NCBI RefSeq assembly: GCF_019448115.1
Contig: NZ_JAGFNY010000001.1
Coordinates: 1-64,000 of the forward strand
Direction of reading: 5' to 3'
DNA: 64,000 nt
Source: Succinivibrio faecicola
GTDB lineage: Bacteria; Pseudomonadota; Gammaproteobacteria; Enterobacterales; Succinivibrionaceae
Both the position numbers and the translations under genes were made by a program. The notes beneath the pieces were generated by a model that was not told the origin of the DNA, made no database searches, and saw nothing but the letters and a program-made list of their open reading frames with translations. How positions within the stretch are numbered: the first letter of the stretch is position 1; each line of letters starts with the position of its first letter. Shown here in pieces: positions 43,704 through 53,106 of this stretch.

Positions 43704-45080
43704 TTATGACTCTAAAAGCAGTTTTGGCATTGCTTTATGTCTGAAAATATAACTTACTCTTAGAGCATATATTATTGAACAGATAAGCAATGTTACTGTA
43801 AATGAAATCCAGATTCCATGTGCCTTTAATGGCTCAATAAAGATACCATGAGATAGAGCATATGATAGAGGAAGTCCTATCATCCAGTATGCAAAAAGAG
43901 TAGTTAGGAAAACTGTTTTTGAATCCTTGAACCCCTGCACAACGCCCATAAACACAATCTGAATACTGTCAGGAAGCATAAAAATGCAGTTAATTACAAG
44001 CAGTGATGAGGCAAGCTCAATCACATACGGATCATTTGTATATAAGGATGCGAAAAACTCTCTGAAAATGAAAGTCGCGCTCATATAGATTAAAAGAAAA
44101 CTCATATTCAAAAAGCAGACACTCTTTACGCTAACAAGAGCCTTTTCAAAACTTTTTTCTCCCATTGCATAAGCTGTTCTAATAGTTGCTGTAAGGCAAA
44201 GAGAGAAAGGTATCATGAATACAAGACTTGAAATATTGATGCAGATAGAATGAGCTGCAACAATTATAGGTCCAAATGAAGCGATAATTACAGATGCAAG
44301 AGAAAAACAAGCAACTTCCATTGTTCTTGAAACACCAATTGGGATACAGAGCTTTAAAAATTTCTTTATAAAGACATAATCCAAAGTAAAATGGTAATTA
44401 ACAAAGTAATTACGCATAAGTGCTGACTTTTTCATATAGACATAGAACATCAGTGCAGCAATAAAGTTGATGACACAGCTTGTTATTCCACATCCAACAC
44501 CGCCAAAAGCAGGTATTCCAAATTTTCCGAAAATGAAAATATAGTTAAATGGAATATTTAAAAGCAGCATGATTACACATATAACAAGAGATGGTTTGAT
44601 ATATGAATGACCGTCAAACAGTGCTCTTACAAGATTGAAGACAACAGTTGCAGGTATAGATAGCATCACATAGAAAAGATAATCTGTAGCAACCTTTATC
44701 ATAGCGGCATCTGCATCTATAAAATTAAAGATCCTGTAGCATTGTGAAAGTGCCAGCATGATTAGCAAAGAGCAAATTATGCAAACTATAAATGCATTGT
44801 AAAAAGCATCAGGAATTTCCTTATCTCTTCTTGCTCCTAAAAGATGTGATACTGTAGGTGTAAGAGCAGATGCCACACCTGCAAGACATAAATAAGCAGG
44901 CCAGTAAAAAGAGCATGCTATTGCAACACCTGATATATCAACTGTTCCATAAAGACCAGCCATTACTGTATCAACAGTTCCCATAGCACAGTTTGAAAGT
45001 TGTCCCAGGAGAAAAGGAACAAACAGTTTTAACTGATTCTTTATTTCCTTTTTATAAGTTTGATAATTTTTTATATTCAT
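43704..45080 (-). CDS. MATE family multidrug/cation antiporter
   Basis: The product is 458 residues with 12 membrane helices in two homologous halves. It is NorM-like: QLSNCAMGTVDTVMAG in TM1, YWPAYLCLAGVASALTPTVSHLLGA near TM2, and GVGCGITSCVINF in the first half. These proteins export cationic drugs in exchange for Na+ or H+. It is convergent with glnK. No regulator gene is adjacent. Confidence 0.9.
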   Translation of the reverse strand: MNIKNYQTYKKEIKNQLKLFVPFLLGQLSNCAMGTVDTVMAGLYGTVDISGVAIACSFYWPAYLCLAGVASALTPTVSHLLGARRDKEIPDAFYNAFIVCIICSLLIMLALSQCYRIFNFIDADAAMIKVATDYLFYVMLSIPATVVFNLVRALFDGHSYIKPSLVICVIMLLLNIPFNYIFIFGKFGIPAFGGVGCGITSCVINFIAALMFYVYMKKSALMRNYFVNYHFTLDYVFIKKFLKLCIPIGVSRTMEVACFSLASVIIASFGPIIVAAHSICINISSLVFMIPFSLCLTATIRTAYAMGEKSFEKALVSVKSVCFLNMSFLLIYMSATFIFREFFASLYTNDPYVIELASSLLVINCIFMLPDSIQIVFMGVVQGFKDSKTVFLTTLFAYWMIGLPLSYALSHGIFIEPLKAHGIWISFTVTLLICSIIYALRVSYIFRHKAMPKLLLES

Positions 45081-45094
45081 AATAGTGTACAGAT

Positions 45095-45121
45095 AAAAAA
45101 AGAGCTGGTAAAAACCAGCTC
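45095..45121 (-). terminator. Terminator of metG
   Basis: On the minus strand GAGCTGGT pairs with ACCAGCTC, followed by seven T (plus-strand A-run 45095-45100). Confidence 0.92.
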
Positions 45122-45140
45122 CTTTGATAATAACTGGTTT

Positions 45141-47180
45141 TTAATGTATTCTGTCACCGTTTTTTGCGCCTGAATCTACTGAAAGCAGATAAACCTCAGA
45201 TGCACCGGGACCTGCTGCAGTAACCATACCCTCAGATAAGCCAAACTTCATCTGACGTGGCTTTAGATTTGCAACAAGAACAACCTTACGACCAATCAGA
45301 GAGTTTACATCGGTATAAGCCTGCTTGATACCTGCAAATACCTGTCTCTTCTCAAAACCGATATCAACAGTTAACTTTAACAGTTTCTTTGCCTCAGCAA
45401 CTTCCTGAGCCTCAATAATAGTACCTACTCTTAAGTCAACCTTTGCAAAATCATCAATAGTGATCTGATCTGCTAAAGGCTCATACTCAGAAGTTTTATT
45501 CTCAACTTTCTGTTCAGCTTTTTTAGCTTCTTTTAGATCTTCTTTTGAGCATTCAATCATTGCATCAATCTGAGTCTTTTCAATTCTTGTGAATAGAGGC
45601 TTGAACTTATTGATTGAATGGTTGCAAAGAGGAGTTGCAAGTGAATCAAATGAAAGGGTGCTGTTTAAGAACTCTTCAGCATTCTTTGCAACCTCAGGTA
45701 ACACAGGTGACAGATAAGTAATTAAAGCTCTGAACAGGTTGATACCATCAGAACAAACAGCCTGAAGCAGCTCATCTTTGCCTTCTTCTTTTGCAATAAC
45801 CCAAGGAGCCATAGCATCAATATAACGGTTTGCCTCATCAGCAAGTGCCATGATTGTACGAATTGCATCTGCATAGTTTCTTTCAGAATAGCTCTTGATA
45901 ACGCTATCCTTAATTGATGCAGCCTTGTCTAAAAGCTCTTTGTTATTTGGCTTGTCAGAGAGTTTTGAATCAAATCTCTTTGCAATGAAACCTGCGGTTC
46001 TTGATGCAAGATTTACAACCTTGCCTACGATATCAGAATTTACCTTTGCCATGAAGTCATCAAGTGACAGATCGATATCAACAGCAGATGAATTCATCTT
46101 TGATGCAAAGTAGTAACGAAGAGTCTCTGGCTTTAAGAATTTCAAGAAGGTCTTTGCCTTGATGAAAGTGCCCTTGGACTTTGACATCTTTGCACCGTTT
46201 ACAGTTACATAACCGTGAACGAAGATATTGTCAGGCAATCTTAACTGTGCAGCCTTTAATGTTGCAGGCCAGAACAGTGAATGGAAATAAAGAATGTCCT
46301 TGCCGATAAAGTGAACCATCTTTACATCAGAGCCTTCTTTTACAAAATCATCAAAGTTATCTCCTGTTTTTTCACAAAGATTCTTTAATGATGCAAAATA
46401 ACCTATAGGAGCATCCATCCATACATAGAAGTATTTATCTTCAGTTCCTGGAATTTTAAAGCCAAAGTAAGGAGCATCTCTTGAGATATCCCATGGCTTT
46501 AAGCCCTGCTCAAACCACTCTTCAAGTTTATTTGCCATCTCTGACTGGATGCATCCTGAGTTTTTAATATACTCATGAAGGAAATCTTTTGCCTTTGGCA
46601 GGTCAAAGAAGTAATGCAGTGAGTCCTTTAATACTGGTTTTGCACCTGAAATAACTGAATATGCATCCTTAAGCTCGGTAGGTGAATATGTTGCACCGCA
46701 AACCTCGCAGTTGTCACCGTACTGATCCTTTGCACCGCATTTTGGACATGTGCCTTTTACAAAACGATCAGGAAGGAACATATTCTTTTCAGGATCAAAA
46801 AGCTGTGAGATGGTCTTTGTCAGAATATAACCATTCTCTTTAGCCTTGTTGTACATATAAGCAGAGATTTCCTCATTCTCTTTTGAATGAGTACGGTAAT
46901 AGTTGTCGTACTTAACAAGGAACCCCTTTAAGTCCTCATCATGATCCTTTGAGGTAATTTCGATCATCTGCTCTGGAGTAATACCGAGGGAGTTTGCCTT
47001 GATCATAACAGGTGTACCGTGGCAGTCATCACCACATACATAGAAAACCTTATTGCCGATAGCTCTGTTAAATCTAACATAGATATCAGACTGAATATGC
47101 TCAAGCATATGGCCTAAATGAATAGGGCCGTTTGAATATGGAAGTGCATTTGTAACTAAAATTGTTTTGTTATCTGACAT
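45141..47180 (-). CDS. metG: Methionine-tRNA ligase
   Basis: The product is 679 residues, the long E. coli-like form. The class I HIGH motif is HLGHMLEH near residue 21, and KMSKSKGT near 335 is the second catalytic motif. A zinc knuckle with four Cys (CPKCGAKD...CEVCGA) lies at about 145-160. A C-terminal EMAP/Trbp111-type tRNA-binding domain (about 575-679, VDLRVGTIIEAQEV, NLKPRQMKFGLSEGM) completes the protein. No riboswitch or attenuator was seen upstream. The gene stands alone. Confidence 0.97.
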   Translation of the reverse strand: MSDNKTILVTNALPYSNGPIHLGHMLEHIQSDIYVRFNRAIGNKVFYVCGDDCHGTPVMIKANSLGITPEQMIEITSKDHDEDLKGFLVKYDNYYRTHSKENEEISAYMYNKAKENGYILTKTISQLFDPEKNMFLPDRFVKGTCPKCGAKDQYGDNCEVCGATYSPTELKDAYSVISGAKPVLKDSLHYFFDLPKAKDFLHEYIKNSGCIQSEMANKLEEWFEQGLKPWDISRDAPYFGFKIPGTEDKYFYVWMDAPIGYFASLKNLCEKTGDNFDDFVKEGSDVKMVHFIGKDILYFHSLFWPATLKAAQLRLPDNIFVHGYVTVNGAKMSKSKGTFIKAKTFLKFLKPETLRYYFASKMNSSAVDIDLSLDDFMAKVNSDIVGKVVNLASRTAGFIAKRFDSKLSDKPNNKELLDKAASIKDSVIKSYSERNYADAIRTIMALADEANRYIDAMAPWVIAKEEGKDELLQAVCSDGINLFRALITYLSPVLPEVAKNAEEFLNSTLSFDSLATPLCNHSINKFKPLFTRIEKTQIDAMIECSKEDLKEAKKAEQKVENKTSEYEPLADQITIDDFAKVDLRVGTIIEAQEVAEAKKLLKLTVDIGFEKRQVFAGIKQAYTDVNSLIGRKVVLVANLKPRQMKFGLSEGMVTAAGPGASEVYLLSVDSGAKNGDRIH

Positions 47181-47376
47181 GGTAAAACTCTTTTTTAAAA
47201 CAAATAATTGCTCTGTATTTTACACTATTGTCATGCCTGAATTAAGCTTTTTTGATCCTTTATAGAAAATAGTAGCCAGAAAAACACGTAAGATAACCTA
47301 AAAGATCTCTTTAAAGAGTAAAAGATGTTCGATTTTTGTATAATAATTAAAGTTTACTTTTTTATGGCATGATTTT

Positions 47377-48147
47377 ATGAAAAAAATAGCAATCGTTTAT
47401 TTTGTTTATATCAACGAAAAAAAGAATTATAAAAAACTTATTGAAGGTCAGCTAAGAGACATTGCCCGCTCAGGTGTTTTCAATGATGCCGATCTGTACA
47501 TTCAGGTTTCAATGAAAAATGAGCTAAAAGATAAGGTTGTATCATTCTTTGAATCATTGCCATATGATATAAAGCAGATTGAATATCACTTTGAAAACAA
47601 GTTTGAATACTATGGTATACACAAACTATATGAACTTGCAAAAAGTGGTGATTATCCATATCTTGTATACCTTCATACAAAGGGTATGAGCTACAATCCA
47701 CACTCAATATTCAATCCTGAAAGGATCAGATCATTTAGAGAGATTATTCTTACCTATTACACATTCAGAAAGTACAAAAAGACCATAGAGCTTTTTGAAA
47801 AGGACAGTGATATTCAGAAAATCGGATTCATGCCTAACAAAGAGGATGGTAAAGAGGAGAACAAAGGCCTTATCATGTGGTTTAATTTCTTCTGGGTAAG
47901 ATCATCCTTTGTAGCATCGCTTCAAGAGCCTGTTCAGTCTGATGACAGATTCTATTATGAAAGATGGATTTCAAGACCTGATAAAGACAGAAAAGATGAA
48001 TATCTTTATACATCCTATTCTCTTTATGCAGATAAAAAAGAAGGCTTCACACAGTCACAAGCCTCCGATACACTAAAATATCTTAAAAAGCTGTACAAAT
48101 ATACAAGACCAGTCTCAACACTGTACAGACTGCTTACAGTCAAATAA
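47377..48147 (+). CDS. Putative glycosyltransferase-like protein
   Basis: The product is 256 residues with no signal peptide. It begins with a beta strand typical of nucleotide-sugar enzymes (KKIAIVYFVYIN). The YLVYLHTKGMSYN segment and the later MWFNFFWVRSSFV...YYERWI block resemble the HTK and FxWxR elements of rhamnan-synthesis-F-like glycosyltransferases and their relatives. The DxD motif is not obvious. No other surface-polysaccharide gene is near. The start ATG has no strong ribosome-binding site. Function is inferred from motif similarity by eye. Confidence 0.55.
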   Translation: MKKIAIVYFVYINEKKNYKKLIEGQLRDIARSGVFNDADLYIQVSMKNELKDKVVSFFESLPYDIKQIEYHFENKFEYYGIHKLYELAKSGDYPYLVYLHTKGMSYNPHSIFNPERIRSFREIILTYYTFRKYKKTIELFEKDSDIQKIGFMPNKEDGKEENKGLIMWFNFFWVRSSFVASLQEPVQSDDRFYYERWISRPDKDRKDEYLYTSYSLYADKKEGFTQSQASDTLKYLKKLYKYTRPVSTLYRLLTVK

Positions 48148-49053
48148 CTAATCTGACTGTTTTACTGATATTTTCTTTTTAAAGCTGATGTTTATCTGAG
48201 TAATCACAAATGCTGTAAACATCAGTGCTGCACCTATAATTTCTCTGCAAGTCAAACTCTCATCAAGCAGCATTACTCCAAAGAAAGCCCCCATAACAGA
48301 TTCTAGTGACAGAATTAGTGATGCGATAGTTGGATTTACACCTCTTTGGCCTACAATCTGAAGTGTGTAGGCAATAGCGTTTGACATGATGCCGACATAA
48401 AGCAAAGCAGGAGCTGCATCAACTAAAGATGATGCAGTTGGCAGAGTTTCTGTAAACATGAATATGAAGCCTAAAAAGGATGCTACAAAAAACTGTCCAC
48501 AGGAGAGCAGCACACCATCAACAGATTTAATGAAATATGCAATTACAAGAATATGAATTGCAAAACCAATGGCGCACAGTAAAACAAGAAAATCGCCTGT
48601 GCTTAAATAAAATCCGTCCTTTATTGAGAAAAAGTAAAGGCCAATTACACTAATAACAACTGCGATAATTATCTTAACTGACAGTTTCTGTCCTAAAAAA
48701 ATACCGATTATAGGTACAAACACCATATAAAGAGATGTAATAAAACTTGTTTTATTAACATCTGTCTGAGCAATACCATACTGCTGAAGGATTTCAGATA
48801 CAAAAAGACATAAACCACATAAAATAGAGCCTAAAACAAGCTTATGTCTGTTGGATTGCCTCGTAATCTTCTTTTTTAAAACAGTTTCAACAGTTTTTAA
48901 AAAGAAAAGAAGGCTAAGAGCACCAATAAGTGTTCTTATAAAAGTAAATGCAAAAGGTGAAATATAGTTCATTCCTATTTTCTGACCAATAAATCCAGAT
49001 CCCCAGATTGTAGCTGTCAGAAAAAGTAGAAAGTATTGCCTTAATGTAAACAT
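48148..49053 (-). CDS. EamA/DMT family transporter
   Basis: The product is 301 residues with ten predicted membrane helices in two EamA repeats. The family pattern is visible at the start (IWGSGFIGQKIG, FAFTFIRTLIGALSLLF) and near the end (ASLILSLESVMGAFFGVMLLDESL). DMT carriers export metabolites or amino acids; the substrate is unknown. It is convergent with the glycosyltransferase-like gene with directly abutting ends. Confidence 0.88.
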   Translation of the reverse strand: MFTLRQYFLLFLTATIWGSGFIGQKIGMNYISPFAFTFIRTLIGALSLLFFLKTVETVLKKKITRQSNRHKLVLGSILCGLCLFVSEILQQYGIAQTDVNKTSFITSLYMVFVPIIGIFLGQKLSVKIIIAVVISVIGLYFFSIKDGFYLSTGDFLVLLCAIGFAIHILVIAYFIKSVDGVLLSCGQFFVASFLGFIFMFTETLPTASSLVDAAPALLYVGIMSNAIAYTLQIVGQRGVNPTIASLILSLESVMGAFFGVMLLDESLTCREIIGAALMFTAFVITQINISFKKKISVKQSD

Positions 49054-49241
49054 AAATTTATGTGATGTTGGTTTGATTATTTAAATAAAAATATTCTAGC
49101 ACCTAAAACAAAGTACTGAAAATACATATATAAAGAAAAAAAAATATGATATCAGTACTAATTCTTAACTTGTTTTTTATTAAATTTTTCGTATTATATT
49201 CTGATATAAAAAATATTTCTTGAAAGCACAATTATAAGAAC

Positions 49242-50654
49242 ATGACTGAAAATAATTCTAACAGCTTAACTGGAGCAGCTTCTATAAGCCCCGTAGAGAA
49301 GAATAGAACAAATGTCAAGACTCCTATGTTCGTTCGCTCTAAGGATAGATGTCATATTATGACAAGAACTCCTGTATACAATAAAAGCGGTAGTGTTCTT
49401 ACTTACAATTTCAGATATACAGCAGGTGAAGAGAGTTTCAGACCTGATGAAGTGCAGAAAAAACACGTAAAACACATTATTATTGGTTTTTACGTAAGAC
49501 GTCATCTGGAGCAGTTTTCATTTGAAAATGCATTTGGAATGACATCACTGCCTTTAACTCAGGATATTACAAAGTTTTCAAAACCACTTCCTGCAAACAG
49601 ATTCTTCTTGCATCTTCAGGAAAAACAAGAAGCAACTCCTACCTTTCAGCATCAGGTAAATCAGTTACGCCGTGAGGCAATGACAATTGCCGCTGATGTA
49701 TATACTATTGTCTATACAAACTGGTATAAAGAGATTTATACCATCTCCTATGCTGTTATTGATATGTCAAAGGATATTGAAGAGCAGTTCTTCCTTGCAA
49801 AGAATATTGTCAAGAAATATCCAAATATCAAAATTATCTGCGATCGCTGTGACAACATAAATAAGGCTCAGATTGCATTTGAGGCAGGAGCTGATTACGT
49901 CTGCTGTCCAACATTCCCAAAAGAAGTCTTGAAACAGAACTTCAATTCTCTTTATTTTAAGAATAACAGAGAAGATTACGAGCAGATAAGTGCAATACTC
50001 TCAGAGCTTTTACAACCAAGACCAAACTATCAGCTGTTTTTAGATTTCCTAAACAGAAACAAGGAGTACAATTCCTTAGCAATAATGCTTCTTGATTTTC
50101 TGAATGTTGGCATTGAGAATGACAGCTTTTTTATTGATATGGAAACATCTTTGTATGATCTTGATCCTGAGATCCTACACAGACTTATCTGTATCATTAT
50201 GATGATCAAATTTGAATTATTCTTTAAAAAACCAGTTGATAAGGATAAATACATTAAATTCGAACCAATCCGTCAGGTTCTTCTAAGAGCAAAATTTGTA
50301 GATGAGCTTGTAACATCAAAGCTTCAGACTTTAGATGTGACATATGCATTTACTATCGGTCTTTGTTCAAATATTGAGCTTTTATACTCATATACAACAA
50401 ACAATATCAATTCATATATTGAAAGTATGGATGCAAGACTAGGTGCAATATATGCAGAGCAGCCTGATTTTTCAATGATCATGAAGGTTGTAGCATCTAT
50501 GGAATGCTTAGATCTTGAATATGTTGATGGTATTATGGCTTCTGAATTTTTAACACGCCATGAAATCTTGTTTGCATATGAGAATGCACTTATGTGGCTT
50601 GCATCTCTTGAAAGCTTCATCAATCAGAAGAAATATCAGCTGATGATCAAGTAG
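49242..50654 (+). CDS. Degenerate EAL plus HDOD domain protein (YuxH-like)
   Basis: The product is 470 residues. Residues about 38-250 follow the layout of an EAL domain (TRTPVYNKSGSVLTYNFRYT at the start, ICDRCDNINKAQIAFEAGADYVC near 196). The EAL catalytic motif and metal ligands are absent, so c-di-GMP hydrolysis is not expected. Residues about 260-465 resemble an HDOD domain (PNYQLFLDFLN...). EAL-HDOD proteins act as signalling adaptors in motility and biofilm control. The N-terminal 35 residues are low complexity. It is monocistronic. Confidence 0.65.
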   Translation: MTENNSNSLTGAASISPVEKNRTNVKTPMFVRSKDRCHIMTRTPVYNKSGSVLTYNFRYTAGEESFRPDEVQKKHVKHIIIGFYVRRHLEQFSFENAFGMTSLPLTQDITKFSKPLPANRFFLHLQEKQEATPTFQHQVNQLRREAMTIAADVYTIVYTNWYKEIYTISYAVIDMSKDIEEQFFLAKNIVKKYPNIKIICDRCDNINKAQIAFEAGADYVCCPTFPKEVLKQNFNSLYFKNNREDYEQISAILSELLQPRPNYQLFLDFLNRNKEYNSLAIMLLDFLNVGIENDSFFIDMETSLYDLDPEILHRLICIIMMIKFELFFKKPVDKDKYIKFEPIRQVLLRAKFVDELVTSKLQTLDVTYAFTIGLCSNIELLYSYTTNNINSYIESMDARLGAIYAEQPDFSMIMKVVASMECLDLEYVDGIMASEFLTRHEILFAYENALMWLASLESFINQKKYQLMIK

Positions 50655-50657
50655 TGT

Positions 50658-50930
50658 TTAAGGTTTGAAGATATTTGTTGCTTTCTCAATAGTCTCGATA
50701 TCTTTTCTACTTACACCTTCAAGCTTCAATCCATCACTGTCATTTTCTATTTTGCCTTTTTTTCTGTCATGCTCAATAACTACAGAGTTTTCATCATTTG
50801 ATAAAGACATGGTAGATATATCCTTTTGAGTTGACATAGCCTTTCTACCATCATTTACGGCAGACTCATCAAGCTCAAAGCTTTGAGCCTGAGCACACAG
50901 TGCCAATAGAAGCATCATTATATATTTCAT
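50658..50930 (-). CDS. Small exported protein, 90 residues
   Basis: This protein has a signal peptide (about 1-17, ending AQAQS). The mature part is small, charged and Ser/Asp/Lys-rich without cysteine. I do not recognise a family. It is convergent with the EAL-HDOD gene (3-bp gap between stops). The start is supported by AAAGGA upstream on the minus strand. Confidence 0.6.
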   Translation of the reverse strand: MKYIMMLLLALCAQAQSFELDESAVNDGRKAMSTQKDISTMSLSNDENSVVIEHDRKKGKIENDSDGLKLEGVSRKDIETIEKATNIFKP

Positions 50931-50990
50931 AATAAATCCTTTCTCTTTATTTTTTATGATAGGAAATTAAATCAAAATTTCAATTTCAAA

Positions 50991-51023
50991 AACAAAAAAC
51001 AGGTGCATTTGCACCTGTTTTTT
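50991..51023. terminator. Bidirectional terminator near rlmJ
   Basis: AAAACAGGTGCA pairs with TGCACCTGTTTT with flanking A- and T-runs. It lies just downstream of rlmJ (minus strand). Confidence 0.92.
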
Positions 51024-51029
51024 GTTTGA

Positions 51030-51872
51030 TTAAGGCTGTGGATTTATTACTTTAAGTCTTGCACTTGCGCCTTTTTTACCCAAAGCCTTATAAAGCTCAT
51101 CTAAAACAGGTTCAAGTTCAGTATCAAGCATATAAGGATAATTTAGAATAAGCATTCCAGAGCCACACATTCCAAATACCTCCTCTTGCTCTTCGATACA
51201 CAGTTCAACCTGCATGAGCGGAGCATTAAGACGTCTTAAATCATTAGTAAGATTCTTGGAATGATCACGCATTTTTCCAAGCACGGGATACCAGATGGCA
51301 AAAATACCCTGAGGCCATTTATGAAGAGCATTCTTAATGGTCTTTACAAGCTCTATGTATTCATTCTTTTCTTCATAGGCAGGATCAATTAGAACAAGTC
51401 CTCTTCTTGGATTAGGCGGTAATAGTGCATTAGTAGCTTTAAGACCATCAGTGTTCTGAATAGTGATTCTTTTATCTTTTTTAAAATTGTTTTTTAAATT
51501 TTCATACTCATTAGGATGCAGATCAATAAATACAAGTCTGTCATCCTGTCTTGTAAGATGCTGCTCAAAAAATGGAGATCCTGGATATGAATTTGAAAGT
51601 CCTTCACGGCACTTGTCCAAGACTTCATAAAACTCAGGAACAAGGTTTTTTAAAATCTTATTGTTTTCAATCTTACTAATACCTGTTTTATATTCCTGAT
51701 TTTTTGATGCCATAAAGCCATCAAGACTGTATATGCCAGATCCTGAGTGTGTATCAACTAGAGTATAAGGTTTATCCTTTTTATTAAGAGATCTTAGTAA
51801 AAGACATAAGGTAATATGTTTGATAATATCAGCGTGATTTCCGCTATGAAATCCATGCTTATAACTTAACAT
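51030..51872 (-). CDS. rlmJ: 23S rRNA (adenine(2030)-N6)-methyltransferase
   Basis: The product is 280 residues. It starts with the family signature MLSYKHGFHSGNHADIIKH. It has a SAM-binding region (YTLVDTHSGSGIY) and the catalytic RRGLVLIDPAYEEK, a DPPY-type N6-adenine motif in the form DPAYE. RlmJ modifies A2030 of 23S rRNA and was earlier called YhiR/ComJ. It is monocistronic. Confidence 0.94.
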   Translation of the reverse strand: MLSYKHGFHSGNHADIIKHITLCLLLRSLNKKDKPYTLVDTHSGSGIYSLDGFMASKNQEYKTGISKIENNKILKNLVPEFYEVLDKCREGLSNSYPGSPFFEQHLTRQDDRLVFIDLHPNEYENLKNNFKKDKRITIQNTDGLKATNALLPPNPRRGLVLIDPAYEEKNEYIELVKTIKNALHKWPQGIFAIWYPVLGKMRDHSKNLTNDLRRLNAPLMQVELCIEEQEEVFGMCGSGMLILNYPYMLDTELEPVLDELYKALGKKGASARLKVINPQP

Positions 51873-52054
51873 GAGAAACTCCAGAAAAAGGAAAAAACAA
51901 CGGCATAATTATAAAGATAGATATACCAATGTTCAACAAAAGCATCATCTTTAAACAAGTATGTATGTGAAATAGAGCATAATACCAGTCAAAAGTTAAT
52001 GCAAAATCTGCAGAATACTTTATTATCCATAAAAAAGTATAAATAAAGGTTTGT

Positions 52055-52546
52055 ATGTTCAAAAAACTCATTGCACTTATTGATTATCTAACATTCAATG
52101 GCCAAAGCAGAGTTCTGTCTCCTTTTGCAGGAACGCTCATTCCATCAAAACTTATTAATAATGTGAATATATCTCATAATGTAATCGGAATTTCCATAGG
52201 TGTTATTCCAACCTCAAATGAGGTACATGCTCCTATAACAGGACAGATAAAAAAGATTTCACGATATCACAATGGTCTTACCATTTCTAATGAAACCTTT
52301 TTTGTGATTCTAAACTTTGGCCTTTTAAGAGATAAGTATCCATTATCAGCCTTCAATCTGAATATTAAAGAAGGAGATAATGTTAAGGAAGGTGAGCTTT
52401 TGCTGACTTTTGATAGAGAAGAGCTCTTTAAGATTGACAGAAACTTTATCTGCACACTTACTTTAAAGCAGAAAAAAAGCGAAATTACCTACGGATTTGG
52501 TTCATTCAAATCTGTCGATTTCAATTCTGTTCTAGTTAATATCTAA
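52055..52546 (+). CDS. EIIA-Glc (Crr)-like protein lacking the phospho-histidine
   Basis: The product is 163 residues, close to Crr length (169). The whole fold is recognisable: LSPFAGTLIPSKLI, IGISIGVIPTSNEVHAPITGQIKKI, FFVILNFG, then IKEGDNVKEGELLLTFDREELFK. In EIIA-Glc the phosphorylated histidine lies in the FVHFG strand; here the same place reads LNFG, with Asn87. The second active-site histidine (NHAF) may be kept as His72 in RYHNG, shifted by one residue. So normal PTS phosphotransfer is not expected, and a regulatory role or neofunctionalised role is likely. No other PTS gene is adjacent. Confidence 0.8.
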   Translation: MFKKLIALIDYLTFNGQSRVLSPFAGTLIPSKLINNVNISHNVIGISIGVIPTSNEVHAPITGQIKKISRYHNGLTISNETFFVILNFGLLRDKYPLSAFNLNIKEGDNVKEGELLLTFDREELFKIDRNFICTLTLKQKKSEITYGFGSFKSVDFNSVLVNI

Positions 52547-52570
52547 TAAGCCAGCAGTGCTGGCTTAAAA

Positions 52571-53008
52571 TCAGATCACATAATCATTTGCATAGAAAGA
52601 CTGTTTTCTTTCAAGAAGATCTGCAAGTGTAACAGAATCCAGATAATCATTTACAACCTTGTGTAATCCCTCCCATACAGGTAGAGTAATACATGTTGCA
52701 GCCCTTGGACAAGTGTTAGGTGAACACTCAAGACATGATACAGGAGCTAAATTTCCCTCTGTAACTCTTAATATATCACCAATAGTGTATTCTTTTGGCT
52801 CTTTGTTTAGCTGATAACCGCCCTGAAAGCCTCTTGATGTTTTTAAAAAACCTGATTTGTTTAATACAGGAATAATTTGTTCCAGGTATTTTTTAGAAAT
52901 TTCCTGTCTTGCTGCAATTTCTTTTAAAGTTATATAAGATCCATTCTGATGTTCTGCAAGATCAAGCATTAGTCTTAAAGCGTAACGCCCTTTAGTTGAA
53001 ATTTTCAT
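52571..53008 (-). CDS. Rrf2 family transcriptional regulator
   Basis: The product is 145 residues. The family N-terminus MKISTKGRYALRLMLDLAEH opens a winged-helix domain (LKEIAARQEISKKYLEQIIPVL), and GGYQLNKEPKEYTIGDILRVTEG follows. Four cysteines (CLECSPNTCPRAATC, with C at about 92-106) could hold an iron-sulfur cluster as in IscR, though the spacing differs. The frame opens at 53029, but 53008 gives the conserved start. No isc gene follows. It is divergent from the LysR gene. Confidence 0.85.
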   Translation of the reverse strand: MKISTKGRYALRLMLDLAEHQNGSYITLKEIAARQEISKKYLEQIIPVLNKSGFLKTSRGFQGGYQLNKEPKEYTIGDILRVTEGNLAPVSCLECSPNTCPRAATCITLPVWEGLHKVVNDYLDSVTLADLLERKQSFYANDYVI

Positions 53009-53044
53009 TGACACGCCTTTAATAAACAATTATCTTAATACTTA

Positions 53045-53056
53045 CTATTTTAATAG
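53045..53056. promoter_or_regulatory. Palindrome between Rrf2 and LysR genes
   Basis: CTATT-TT-AATAG in the 98-bp divergent region, within a longer imperfect dyad (ATAC...GTAT). It is a candidate operator for the Rrf2 protein or the LysR protein. Confidence 0.35.
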
Positions 53057-53106
53057 GAATAGTGTATAATTTCAATAGAATATACAAATAAATGTCAGGA
53101 TAGCTT

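Noticed and set aside
51859-52071. 70-residue hydrophobic minus-strand frame upstream of rlmJ
   Set aside because: It overlaps the rlmJ start and the start of the divergent EIIA-like gene, and it looks like AT-rich promoter DNA read as hydrophobic codons.
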